DNA of 64,000 nt from Flexilinea sp. (GTDB lineage Bacteria > Chloroflexota > Anaerolineae > Anaerolineales > Anaerolineaceae), in the NCBI GenBank assembly GCA_026645735.1, contig JAPKMT010000006.1, positions 1 to 64,000 of the forward strand, written 5' to 3'. Positions 56,183-63,957 of this stretch are shown one piece after another. The notes beneath the pieces are model-generated. The model saw only the letters and a list, made by a program, of their open reading frames with translations. It was not told the DNA's origin and ran no database searches. The translations under genes were made by a program, and so were the position numbers. The first letter of the stretch is position 1; each line of letters starts with the position of its first letter.

Positions 56183-57982
56183 CTACTCATCATCCAACTG
56201 CAGGATTGCCATAAAGGCTTCCTGTGGAATTTCAACATTACCAACCATCTTCATCCGCTTTTTCCCGCGTTTTTGTTTTTCAAGCAATTTCTTTTTCCGG
56301 GAGATGTCACCACCATAACATTTGGAAAGAACATCTTTCCGCATGGCCTTCACATTCGCGCGTGAAATTACCCTGCCGGAAGCGCTTGCCTGAATCGGAA
56401 CTTCAAATAATTGTCTCGGGATTAATGCTTTCAGTTTGGTCACCAGCAACTGACCTTTGTGATATGCATCTTCCTTATGAACAATGGTAGCCAGTGCATC
56501 AACTGGTTCACCACCCACCAATACTTCAACTTTGACCAAATTGCCAGGACGATAATCCGCAATCTGGTAATCCATGGAAGCATACCCTTTTGTTCTTGAT
56601 TTTAATTCATCAAAGAAATTGACGATGATTTCTGCCAGAGGAATCTCAAAATTTAATTGCACACGATCCGGAGCAGGATAATCCTGATCAACAAAAACCC
56701 CTCTACGTTTTCGGATTAATTCCATAATCGTGCCGTAATACTCGGTTGGAGAAAATATCTGAAGGTGCATCCAAGGTTCAAGAATTTCATTGATTAATCC
56801 TTCGTCCGGCAATTGGACAGGAGAATCGACAAAAATTTTTGATCCATCATTCAGTAAAACCTGGTATTCCACCGATGGCGCTGTCACCACAATATCCAGA
56901 TCATATTCTCTTTCTAAACGCTCCTGAATGATCTCCATATGAAACAGTCCAAGAAAACCGCAGCGAAATCCGAAATTTAACGCCTGTGATGTTTCAGGCT
57001 GATAATCTAAAGATGCATCATTTAATTGAAGTTTTTCCAAAGCATCGCGCAGATCATCATAATCTTCTCCTTCGACAGGGTAAATTCCGGCAAACACCAT
57101 TGGTTTTGCTTTTTTATACCCTGGAAGCATCTCGGGAGCGGATTTATCAGCAGTCGTGATCGTATCTCCAACTCGGCATTCCCGGACAGTTTTTAATCCT
57201 GTGGCAATATACCCGACTTCACCGGCGGACAAACGTTGAACCGGTTTCATTTCCGGTGAAAAGATGCCGATTTCAACCGGTTTCAGATCCGTATTGGTTG
57301 CCATAAGATGTAAATTTGAATTTTGAGAAATGATTCCATCACGGACCCGGATGTAAGCGATCACGCCTTTATAAGAGTCGTATATGGAGTCAAAGATCAG
57401 CGCTCTGGTCGGCATGGAATCATCACCGGTTGGCGGTGGAACTAATTTGACAACCTTTTCCAGAACCTGATCAATATTGATCCCTTCTTTGGCTGATATT
57501 CTGGGAATATCCTCCGCGGGGATTCCAAGTAGGTTGTTTAATTCTTCAGCAACTTCATCCGGAATCGCAGAAGGAAGATCAATTTTATTGATCACCGGAA
57601 TAATGACCAGATCCGATTCCAAAGCGAGATACAGGTTGGCAAGTGTCTGTGCTTCAATTCCCTGCGTTGCATCCACAACCAACAAAGCCCCTTCGCACGC
57701 AGCCAATGCCCTGCTAACTTCATAATTAAAGTCAACATGTCCCGGAGTATCAATTAAATTCAGCTCATAATTGTTGCCATCGGCTGCCAGGTAGTTCATC
57801 CGAACTGCGGAGGATTTTATGGTCACTCCTTTTTCACGTTCCAGATCCATACTGTCCAGCACTTGATTAACCATCTCGCGGTCGGATATGGTTCCAGTCA
57901 TTTGCAGCAGCCGATCCGCAAGAGTCGACTTGCCATGATCCACATGTGCGATAATACAGAAGTTGCGTATGTTTTCTTTCAT
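56183..57982 (-). CDS. lepA: elongation factor 4 (ribosome back-translocase)
   Basis: A 599-residue translational GTPase that back-translocates or remodels stalled ribosomes. G1 is AHVDHGKST (residues 13-21), the switch region is [14 protein letters not shown]3 is DTPGH and G4 NKID. The LepA-specific C-terminal domain carries the tail [20 protein letters not shown]. It heads the envelope operon; the flippase-like gene starts just after its stop. The ribosome site is weak. Confidence 0.96.
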   Translation of the reverse strand: MKENIRNFCIIAHVDHGKSTLADRLLQMTGTISDREMVNQVLDSMDLEREKGVTIKSSAVRMNYLAADGNNYELNLIDTPGHVDFNYEVSRALAACEGALLVVDATQGIEAQTLANLYLALESDLVIIPVINKIDLPSAIPDEVAEELNNLLGIPAEDIPRISAKEGINIDQVLEKVVKLVPPPTGDDSMPTRALIFDSIYDSYKGVIAYIRVRDGIISQNSNLHLMATNTDLKPVEIGIFSPEMKPVQRLSAGEVGYIATGLKTVRECRVGDTITTADKSAPEMLPGYKKAKPMVFAGIYPVEGEDYDDLRDALEKLQLNDASLDYQPETSQALNFGFRCGFLGLFHMEIIQERLEREYDLDIVVTAPSVEYQVLLNDGSKIFVDSPVQLPDEGLINEILEPWMHLQIFSPTEYYGTIMELIRKRRGVFVDQDYPAPDRVQLNFEIPLAEIIVNFFDELKSRTKGYASMDYQIADYRPGNLVKVEVLVGGEPVDALATIVHKEDAYHKGQLLVTKLKALIPRQLFEVPIQASASGRVISRANVKAMRKDVLSKCYGGDISRKKKLLEKQKRGKKRMKMVGNVEIPQEAFMAILQLDDE

Positions 57983-57994
57983 AATCGGAAAATA

Positions 57995-58003
57995 AGTATA
58001 TCA
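57995..58003 (-). promoter_or_regulatory. candidate extended -10 for the lepA-cmk operon
   Basis: The minus strand reads TGATATACT (TGnTATAnT) about 13-21 bases upstream of the lepA ATG, implying a very short leader. Confidence 0.45.
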
Positions 58004-58024
58004 TCAATTCTTACATCTCAATTT

Positions 58025-58106
58025 TATGTCTGATTGAAGCCAACGATTCGAATTATGAGAGGGATTACTTGTTGTTGTGATTGAAGCCAACAATTCGAAT
58101 TATGAA
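58025..58106. repeat. tandem end fragments of the palindromic element
   Basis: TGATTGAAGCCAAC followed by GATTCGAATTATGA occurs twice in direct orientation about 48 bases apart, each containing the element's terminal ATTCGAAT. Between them lies a TTGTTGTTGTG stretch like one stem strand. It looks like a rearranged half element upstream of the ABC transporter promoter. Confidence 0.55.
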
Positions 58107-58138
58107 AAAAATGATTGTCATTTTCTGTCACAATTTTA

Positions 58139-58167
58139 TTGACTTTATCACAGTAAAGTGATAACAT
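58139..58167 (+). promoter_or_regulatory. sigma-70-type promoter with embedded operator palindrome
   Basis: A -35 TTGACT and -10 TAACAT are separated by 17 bases. The spacer and -10 contain the inverted repeat TTATCAC-N6-GTGATAA (58145-58164), placed where a repressor would block polymerase. It lies about 54 bases before the binding-protein gene. The YerC/TrpR-like protein at the end of the cluster is the obvious candidate ligand; this is inference. Confidence 0.7.
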
Positions 58168-58220
58168 ATTGTCATGGATGAAAAATCCGATCTTTGATTC
58201 GATTTTTGAGGAGCTTTATC

Positions 58221-59021
58221 ATGAAAAAGAATTCATTTGTATTAATTACTCTGCTTTTGACTGCAGTCGTCCTTTCCAGCTTTACATCGGTCTTTGCTGA
58301 TGGAAAAACTACACTTGTAGTCGGTTTTGACCAGGATTTCCCGCCCTATGGTTTTGTAGGTGAAGACGGAGAATTTACTGGTTATGATCTCGAAATGGCC
58401 GCTGCTGCAGCTGAAATCATGGGTTTGGAAGTCGTCTATCAGCCGATTGCATGGGATTCGAAAGACATGGAACTTGATTCCGGTACAATTGATTGTATTT
58501 GGAATGGATTCACCATTAATGGTCGTGAAGACAAATATGAATGGACCGAAGCCTATAAAGATGCAGGACAGGTCATTTTAGTCAAAGCTGATTCGGATAT
58601 CGAAACATTAGAGGACCTTGCAGGAAAAGTCGTTGCTGTTCAAACTGATTCCTCCGCTCTGGAAGCATTGGAATCCGAAGATTACAAAGATTTAGTTGCT
58701 GAATTCAAAGATCTTCTGGTTGTTGCGCAGTATAACACTGCATTTATGGATCTTGAGGCAGGCGCAGTCGACGCCATCGCCATGGACCTCGATGTAGCAA
58801 ACTTCCAAATTCAGGATAAAGAAGACCAATATCGGATTCTTGATGAAATGCTTCAGGCAGAACAGTATGGTGTCGGTTTCAAGCTGGGCAATACAGAACT
58901 GCGTGATAAAGTACAGAGCGCGTTGGAAGAGCTTGTCAAATCCGGAAAGTTTGCTGAGATTTCTGAGAAATGGTTTGAATACGATTCCTGTGTAATGAGT
59001 ATCTGCAAGGATGAAGCATAA
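58221..59021 (+). CDS. amino-acid ABC transporter substrate-binding protein
   Basis: This 266-residue family 3 solute-binding protein has a cleavable signal peptide (LITLLLTAVVLSSFTSVFA, near residues 8-26) and no lipobox Cys. The domain starts TTLVVGFDQDFPPYGFVGED, then GEFTGYDLEMAAAAAEIMGL, both typical of polar amino-acid binders. The ligand is not predictable beyond that. The ATG at 58221 has GAGGAG seven bases upstream; the longer frame from 58194 is rejected. It is followed by a structured 194-base gap before the permease. Confidence 0.92.
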   Translation: MKKNSFVLITLLLTAVVLSSFTSVFADGKTTLVVGFDQDFPPYGFVGEDGEFTGYDLEMAAAAAEIMGLEVVYQPIAWDSKDMELDSGTIDCIWNGFTINGREDKYEWTEAYKDAGQVILVKADSDIETLEDLAGKVVAVQTDSSALEALESEDYKDLVAEFKDLLVVAQYNTAFMDLEAGAVDAIAMDLDVANFQIQDKEDQYRILDEMLQAEQYGVGFKLGNTELRDKVQSALEELVKSGKFAEISEKWFEYDSCVMSICKDEA

Positions 59022-59053
59022 TTAATAAAAATTTATTTGAATATCTGTGAAAC

Positions 59054-59178
59054 TTGAGCGCCAGTCAAGATGGAATAACGAAAACTGCTGTCGCTCAATC
59101 ATTTTGAGTAACATAATACAAGGATGGCGGACAAAAGCGCTGGGGTGAAATGCAAAATTTCTCAGCGCTTTATCCTTG
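59054..59178 (+). promoter_or_regulatory. two hairpins between binding protein and permease
   Basis: The first pairs TTGAGCG (59054-59060) with CGCTCAA (59092-59098). The second is a long stem: CAAGGAT with ATCCTTG outside, and AAAGCGCTG with CAGCGCTTT inside (59119-59178). They may protect the upstream mRNA or reduce read-through, making more binding protein than permease. Confidence 0.6.
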
Positions 59179-59215
59179 AATAGGGATCAGTATTTCAAAA
59201 AAGGGAGAGAAGGAT

Positions 59216-59866
59216 ATGAGTATTTCTGTGATGTTGAGCAAACTGGGTGAAGGGATGATAACTTCGGTTCTGATTTTTACACTGACGTTACTATTTTCAC
59301 TCCCGTTAGGTTTGATCGTAGCTCTTGCCAGAATGTCAAAAAATATCATTCTGCGAAATTTCACAAGGATCTATATCTCGATTATGCGTGGAACTCCCTT
59401 AATGCTCCAATTATTGGTCGTCTATTTTGGCCCTTATTATTTATTTGGAATCTCCATCTCTTCTGGTTATCGATTTTGGGCAGTCATCCTTGCTTTTTCC
59501 ATTAATTACGCAGCTTATTTTGCAGAAATTTATCGCGGAGGAATTGAATCGATGCCGCTTGGGCAATACGAGGCCGCCCGTGTTCTGGGTTATTCCGAAT
59601 CACAGACCTTCATGAAAATCATACTTCCTCAAGTTATCAAACGAATTATTCCGGCAATTACAAATGAGGTCATCACCTTAATTAAAGACACCTCTCTGGC
59701 TTTTTCCATCGCAGTAACAGAAATGTTTACCGTTGCCAAAGCCATAGCATCATCAGAAAAAACCATGGTTTCGTATGTAGCAGCCGGGATTTTCTACTAT
59801 GTGTTTAATTTTGTGGTCGCAGTTGTGATGGAATCTATAGAGAAAAAACTTGATTATTACCGCTAA
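59216..59866 (+). CDS. amino-acid ABC transporter permease
   Basis: This 216-residue membrane protein of the HisM/GlnP type has about five helices. The family motif is MRGTPLMLQLLVVYFG and the ATPase-contact EAA loop is YEAARVLGYSESQTFMKIIL. A single permease gene suggests a homodimer. The ATG has GGAGAGAAGG just upstream. The ATPase gene follows after 12 bases. Confidence 0.93.
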   Translation: MSISVMLSKLGEGMITSVLIFTLTLLFSLPLGLIVALARMSKNIILRNFTRIYISIMRGTPLMLQLLVVYFGPYYLFGISISSGYRFWAVILAFSINYAAYFAEIYRGGIESMPLGQYEAARVLGYSESQTFMKIILPQVIKRIIPAITNEVITLIKDTSLAFSIAVTEMFTVAKAIASSEKTMVSYVAAGIFYYVFNFVVAVVMESIEKKLDYYR

Positions 59867-59878
59867 GGAGCGATAGAA

Positions 59879-60643
59879 ATGGAAATCTTCAGCATTAAAA
59901 ATGCTAAAAAAAGTTTTGAAAACAATCTGGAGGTTCTTCAAGATATTTCTATATCAGTCTCCAAAGGAGAAGTCGCAGCCATCATCGGTCCATCCGGTTC
60001 TGGAAAATCGACGTTGCTGCGATGTGCAACCTTGTTGGAAACAATGGACAGCGGCGAATTGATTTATTCCGGGGAAAAAGCAGCCTGGAATAATGAAGAG
60101 GGAAAGACTGTCTATGCTAGTCCAGAAAAGCTGAGACAAATCAAGAGCAAATTCGGATTGGTATTTCAAAATTTCAACCTTTTTCCTCACTATTCCGTAT
60201 TAAAAAATATTACCGATGCGCCGATTTCCATCCAAAAAAGGAAAAAAGAAGAGGTGATGCAGGAAGCTCAGGTGCTGCTCGAAAAAATGGGGCTCAGTGA
60301 CAAAGCGTATGCATATCCTTTTCAGCTCTCCGGCGGACAACAGCAGCGCGTCTCGATTGCACGTGCACTGGCGATGAATCCGGATATTCTGTTTTTTGAC
60401 GAACCGACCTCTGCCTTGGACCCGGAATTGACTGGTGAAATTCTGCGTGTCATTCGCAGCCTTGCTGCAGAACACATGACCATGGTGATTGTGACACATG
60501 AAATTGAATTCGCAAGAAATGTTGCCGACAGGATTATCTTTATCGCCGGAGGCGTTATTGTTGAAGAGGGTAATGCTGAATCGTTAATCAGCGATCCTCA
60601 AAATGATCGAACAAAAGCCTTTTTAAACCGTTTGCAGCGGTAA
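59879..60643 (+). CDS. amino-acid ABC transporter ATP-binding protein
   Basis: This 254-residue ATPase of the GlnQ/HisP type energises the transporter. Walker A is GPSGSGKST, the signature LSGGQQQRVSIARAL, Walker B ILFFDEPTSALD and the switch His is in VTHEIEF. It lies in an operon with the permease upstream and the TrpR-like gene 23 bases downstream. Confidence 0.95.
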   Translation: MEIFSIKNAKKSFENNLEVLQDISISVSKGEVAAIIGPSGSGKSTLLRCATLLETMDSGELIYSGEKAAWNNEEGKTVYASPEKLRQIKSKFGLVFQNFNLFPHYSVLKNITDAPISIQKRKKEEVMQEAQVLLEKMGLSDKAYAYPFQLSGGQQQRVSIARALAMNPDILFFDEPTSALDPELTGEILRVIRSLAAEHMTMVIVTHEIEFARNVADRIIFIAGGVIVEEGNAESLISDPQNDRTKAFLNRLQR

Positions 60644-60666
60644 AATTATAGAGGATGGAGGTCCGC

Positions 60667-60963
60667 ATGTACGAGAGCAAAATACAAAATCCGGAAACAG
60701 ATGATTTGTTTCAAGCCGTTCTGGCACTGCAATCCGTTGAAGAATGCTACCGCTTCTTCGAGGATCTCTGTACTATCAAGGAAGTCAGCGAAATGGCACA
60801 GCGTCTTGAAGTCGCAAAAATGTTGCGCAATGGGATGACCTTTAATGCAATTGCAGAAGAAACCGGAGCGTCAACCGCTACAATTGCCCGCGTCAACAAA
60901 TGTCTTTTGTACGGAGCAAAAGGCTACACGACAATTCTTAATCGAATCGATCCAAAAGAATAA
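60667..60963 (+). CDS. YerC/YecD-type TrpR-related regulator
   Basis: This 98-residue all-helical protein has the TrpR-fold core of the YerC/YecD family: LFQAVLALQSVEECYRFFED, LCTIKEVSEMAQRLEVAKML and a helix-turn-helix TFNAIAEETGASTATIARVN. I chose the ATG at 60667 because GGAGG lies five bases upstream. It is the last gene of the transporter operon, so it may sense an amino acid or derivative and control the palindrome at 58145-58164. Confidence 0.85.
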   Translation: MYESKIQNPETDDLFQAVLALQSVEECYRFFEDLCTIKEVSEMAQRLEVAKMLRNGMTFNAIAEETGASTATIARVNKCLLYGAKGYTTILNRIDPKE

Positions 60964-60965
60964 GA

Positions 60966-61050
60966 GACAAAATCTGTTGTTCTATTGCTTTTGCGCTTCG
61001 CGCAAAAGCAATAGAACAACAGAAAATTTTTTTCATGTTTCTCGATATTG
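60966..61050. mobile_element. palindromic MITE-like element, copy 8 (left arm missing)
   Basis: A perfect 24-bp stem with TTC loop (60973-61023; TCTGTTGTTCTATTGC plus the TTTTGCGC core) begins ten bases after the TrpR-like gene. The right arm is partly preserved (CATGTTTCTCGATATTG) and the left arm is absent. Lying between convergent genes and followed by AAAATTTTTTT, it may serve both as a terminator. Confidence 0.75.
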
Positions 61051-61071
61051 TTTATCCTATCGTAACATAAA

Positions 61072-61848
61072 TCAAATTACCTGCCGCACCCATAAATCAA
61101 CATCCACAGCCTTGCCCGGATATTGAAACCATGCCAGAAATTCTACGTTTCCCTTTGGTCCAACCAGCGGTGATTTGATTAAACCTTTGGTTTCGTAATT
61201 CATCTCATTCGCTGCAGACAATACATCTCGCAGCACTTTCTGATGGATCTGTGAATCCCGGATAACCCCTGCTCCCTTTGCTGCTTCTTCCTTGCCTGCC
61301 TCAAATTGCGGCTTGATCAATGTAATCAGCGAACCGGTTTTGTCCTGATACCATTTCCGTATGACAGGTAAAAGTATTTTCAATGAAATAAAAGATGCAT
61401 CGACGACGACCAGATCGATTGGATCCGGCAGCACATTCACATCTCGCGCATTGGTCTTTTCCATCGAAATTACTTTCGGATGGTTCCGCATCTTCCAATG
61501 CAAGACGCCATAACCGACATCGATGGCATAGATTTTATCCGCTCCATGCTGCAACAGGCAATCTGTAAATCCTCCGGTTGATGCACCCACATCGACACAA
61601 ATCAGCCCTGATAAATTGGTAAGTTCAAAAGTATCCAATGCCCCAAGCAATTTCTCTCCGCCTCGAGATACGAATTGAGGTCCGTGATCGATCGTGAAAA
61701 GATCATTCTCACTGAAAGCCAAGGATGGTTTGATGACCATATTTCCGTTGACACGCACTTGTCCGGCCATAATTAATTTTTGTGCCAGTGTTCGGCTTTC
61801 GACAAGGCCTTTTTCTTGTAACAGAACATCCAATCTTTTTTTATTCAT
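61072..61848 (-). CDS. tlyA: TlyA-type rRNA 2'-O-methyltransferase
   Basis: This 258-residue protein has an N-terminal S4 RNA-binding domain (KKRLDVLLQEKGLVESRTLA, residues 3-22) and an FtsJ-like SAM methyltransferase domain. Motif I is ICVDVGASTGGFTDCLLQHG and the catalytic tetrad segments include LVVVDASFISL and LIKPQFEAG. Family members 2'-O-methylate ribosomal RNA, and some are annotated as haemolysin A. It is convergent with the transporter operon and has no operon partner in view. Confidence 0.92.
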   Translation of the reverse strand: MNKKRLDVLLQEKGLVESRTLAQKLIMAGQVRVNGNMVIKPSLAFSENDLFTIDHGPQFVSRGGEKLLGALDTFELTNLSGLICVDVGASTGGFTDCLLQHGADKIYAIDVGYGVLHWKMRNHPKVISMEKTNARDVNVLPDPIDLVVVDASFISLKILLPVIRKWYQDKTGSLITLIKPQFEAGKEEAAKGAGVIRDSQIHQKVLRDVLSAANEMNYETKGLIKSPLVGPKGNVEFLAWFQYPGKAVDVDLWVRQVI

Positions 61849-61995
61849 TCAATACTTCCAGCCAATTTATGGATTGAATCAAGTTCACTTTTCCCAGATG
61901 TGTCTTTGAACAATTTGGAAAATTGTCCTGAAAAAGGGGCACAATCTGACCTTCACCAAACCAGACCTTTGAAAAAAGGAAATTTTCTCTTTATT

Positions 61996-62117
61996 CAGCG
62001 ATTCAAAATTTGGAAAAATAAATTGTTATTGTGGTGTTTTTGCGCTTCGCGCAAAAACACCACAATAACATATTTTCTTTCTCTATTCGATAAGTTTGTC
62101 CATATTTCAAATTGCTG
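61996..62117. mobile_element. palindromic MITE-like element, copy 9
   Basis: 122 bp with ends CAGCGATTCAAAATTTGGA and TCCATATTTCAAATTGCTG. The hairpin at 62024-62070 is a perfect 22-bp stem with a TTC loop. The flanking 9-mers CTCTTTATT and TTCTTTAAT agree at 7 of 9. It fills most of the 309-bp divergent gap between tlyA and the UbiA-type gene. Confidence 0.85.
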
Positions 62118-62143
62118 TTCTTTAATAATTAAACACCAAAGAT

Positions 62144-62149
62144 TATAAT
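62144..62149 (+). promoter_or_regulatory. -10 box placed for a leaderless transcript
   Basis: A perfect TATAAT ends eight bases before the ATG at 62158, so transcription would begin at or next to the start codon. No ribosome site is present. Confidence 0.5.
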
Positions 62150-62157
62150 ATAGAATT

Positions 62158-63027
62158 ATGAGAAAAAATCCATACATTCGCGCACTCAGAATCCGACAAT
62201 GGCCGAAAAATGGTTTTATCCTTGCGCCGCTGGTTTTTGATGGTCAATTGACAAATTTACCTGCACTTTCAAAAACATTTGCAGGATTTATTCTGTTGTG
62301 CATACTTTACAGTGGAATCTATGTTTTCAATGACATTCAAGATATCCAGTCTGACCGTGCTCATCCGCGCAAGAAATTTCGCCCTATCGCTTCCGGTGAA
62401 ATTTCCATACGAAATGCCTGGCTTTATGCAACGATATTGGTTCTGTTCTCTCTTATTTGTGCATTCGTAATGGATCGCGAATTTTTGCTGATTCTATGCG
62501 CAATCCTTCTGATAAATATCATTTACACACAATTCGTCAAACACCTGCCAATTATCGATGTCATGGCCATCGGTCTCCTGTTTATCCTGAGAGTGGCAGC
62601 AGGAGCATCGCTGGTTATCGTAAAAATATTTTCTCCCTGGATTTATATCATCACCTTTATGTTGGCATTGTATCTTGGATTTGGGAAACGCCGCGCTGAA
62701 CTGGCAATGCTTGCTGATCATGAAAATCTGACAAGACCCGTTTTGGACGGATATAGTCTGCCGCTGCTGGATCAATTAATTACGATTGTATCCAGTGTGA
62801 CCATTGTCGGATATACGCTATATACATTTTCAGGGCCGACGCTTCCTGAAAACAATCAGATGATGTTAACGATTCCATTTGTGGTCTATGGCATATTTCG
62901 ATACCATTACCTGATTCAAATTGAACATGCCGGAGGAACCCCGGAGGAAGTGTTATTTTCAGATCGTCCGCTCCAGATAACCATATTGCTCTACATCCTG
63001 ATGGTCATCTATGCAATGTATGTATAA
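62158..63027 (+). CDS. UbiA-type decaprenyl-phosphate phosphoribosyltransferase
   Basis: This 289-residue polytopic membrane protein has the early motif RIRQWPKNGFILAPLVFDGQ and the Asp-rich active site NDIQDIQSDRAHPRKKFRPI (near 58-77), followed by PIASGEIS. This combination is characteristic of 5-phosphoribosyl-1-pyrophosphate:polyprenyl-phosphate transferases (mycobacterial DPPR synthase) rather than quinone prenyltransferases. The product would be polyprenyl-phosphoryl ribose, a donor for envelope glycans. It is followed after 15 bases by mevalonate kinase, which feeds polyprenyl synthesis. Confidence 0.85.
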   Translation: MRKNPYIRALRIRQWPKNGFILAPLVFDGQLTNLPALSKTFAGFILLCILYSGIYVFNDIQDIQSDRAHPRKKFRPIASGEISIRNAWLYATILVLFSLICAFVMDREFLLILCAILLINIIYTQFVKHLPIIDVMAIGLLFILRVAAGASLVIVKIFSPWIYIITFMLALYLGFGKRRAELAMLADHENLTRPVLDGYSLPLLDQLITIVSSVTIVGYTLYTFSGPTLPENNQMMLTIPFVVYGIFRYHYLIQIEHAGGTPEEVLFSDRPLQITILLYILMVIYAMYV

Positions 63028-63042
63028 GGGATATCAATAAGA

Positions 63043-63957
63043 ATGGGTATTGGCATTGCACCTGCAAAAACAATTTTGTTTGGAGAACATGCAGTCGTTT
63101 ATGGAGAACCCGGAATAGCAATTCCTTTATGGGAAATCACAACAACCGCTTCTTTTCAACCATTTCGAGATTCTGATCGGAAACGGGATTTTCATATCCA
63201 TTCTCCGATGATCGGTTTGGATGCGGATTTTTCAGATATACCGGTCAACCTTCCACTTAAGAAATTAATCATTCGATTAATGAACCTGCTGCATCTGACA
63301 GAACCTCCTGCGAAAATTTTGCAAATCGAATCAACAATACCGATAGCATCCGGACTTGGATCCGGTGCTGCCTGTTCCGTTGCTGTCATCCGTGCATTTT
63401 TCGATGAATATCACAGCAATTTCGATGATGCGGAAATCTCTGCTATTGCATTCGAAATAGAAAAATCCTATCATGGTTCTCCATCCGGTTTAGACAACAC
63501 AACCATCAGTTTTGGCAAACCAGTTTATTTTCAAAAAGGAAAAGGGTTCGAAATTCTTAAACTGGATTCAAAACTGAACTTAATCGTAGCGGACACCGGT
63601 ATTCAAAGCGTGACATCGGCAGTTGTACAAGATGTCCGAAATCACTATGAGCAGAATCAGGCGTTTATTCGTGCTATTGGGATCATTGCTGAAAAAGCGC
63701 GTCCGGCTGTCGAAAAGGGCGATGTGCAAGAAATTGGTCAGTTAATGAATGAAAATCATGATTATTTAAAGAAAATCAATGTATCCTGCTACGAGTTGGA
63801 TTTGGCAGTAGAGACTGCGCGAAAACATGGCGCCATCGGAGCGAAATTAACCGGGGCTGGCCGGGGAGGAAATTTCATCGCTCTGGCAGAAAAGCCATCT
63901 GACATGATCGAAATTAAAAAATCATTGGTACATATTGGAGCAAAAATAATATTGTGA
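63043..63957 (+). CDS. mvk: mevalonate kinase
   Basis: This 304-residue GHMP-superfamily kinase makes mevalonate 5-phosphate. Motif 1 is PAKTILFGEHAVVYGEPGIA, motif 2 (ATP loop) PIASGLGSGAACSVAVIRAF and motif 3 GAIGAKLTGAGRGGNFIALA. The Asp in GSPSGLDNTT is the catalytic base region. The last codons overlap the start of the isopentenyl phosphate kinase gene (GTGA), showing tight coupling. Confidence 0.93.
   Translation: MGIGIAPAKTILFGEHAVVYGEPGIAIPLWEITTTASFQPFRDSDRKRDFHIHSPMIGLDADFSDIPVNLPLKKLIIRLMNLLHLTEPPAKILQIESTIPIASGLGSGAACSVAVIRAFFDEYHSNFDDAEISAIAFEIEKSYHGSPSGLDNTTISFGKPVYFQKGKGFEILKLDSKLNLIVADTGIQSVTSAVVQDVRNHYEQNQAFIRAIGIIAEKARPAVEKGDVQEIGQLMNENHDYLKKINVSCYELDLAVETARKHGAIGAKLTGAGRGGNFIALAEKPSDMIEIKKSLVHIGAKIIL

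Noticed and set aside
876-62117. The palindromic elements as ordinary intrinsic terminators
   Set aside because: They also occur between divergent genes, have fixed inverted ends outside the hairpin, and several are flanked by 9-bp direct repeats. One follows an existing terminator.
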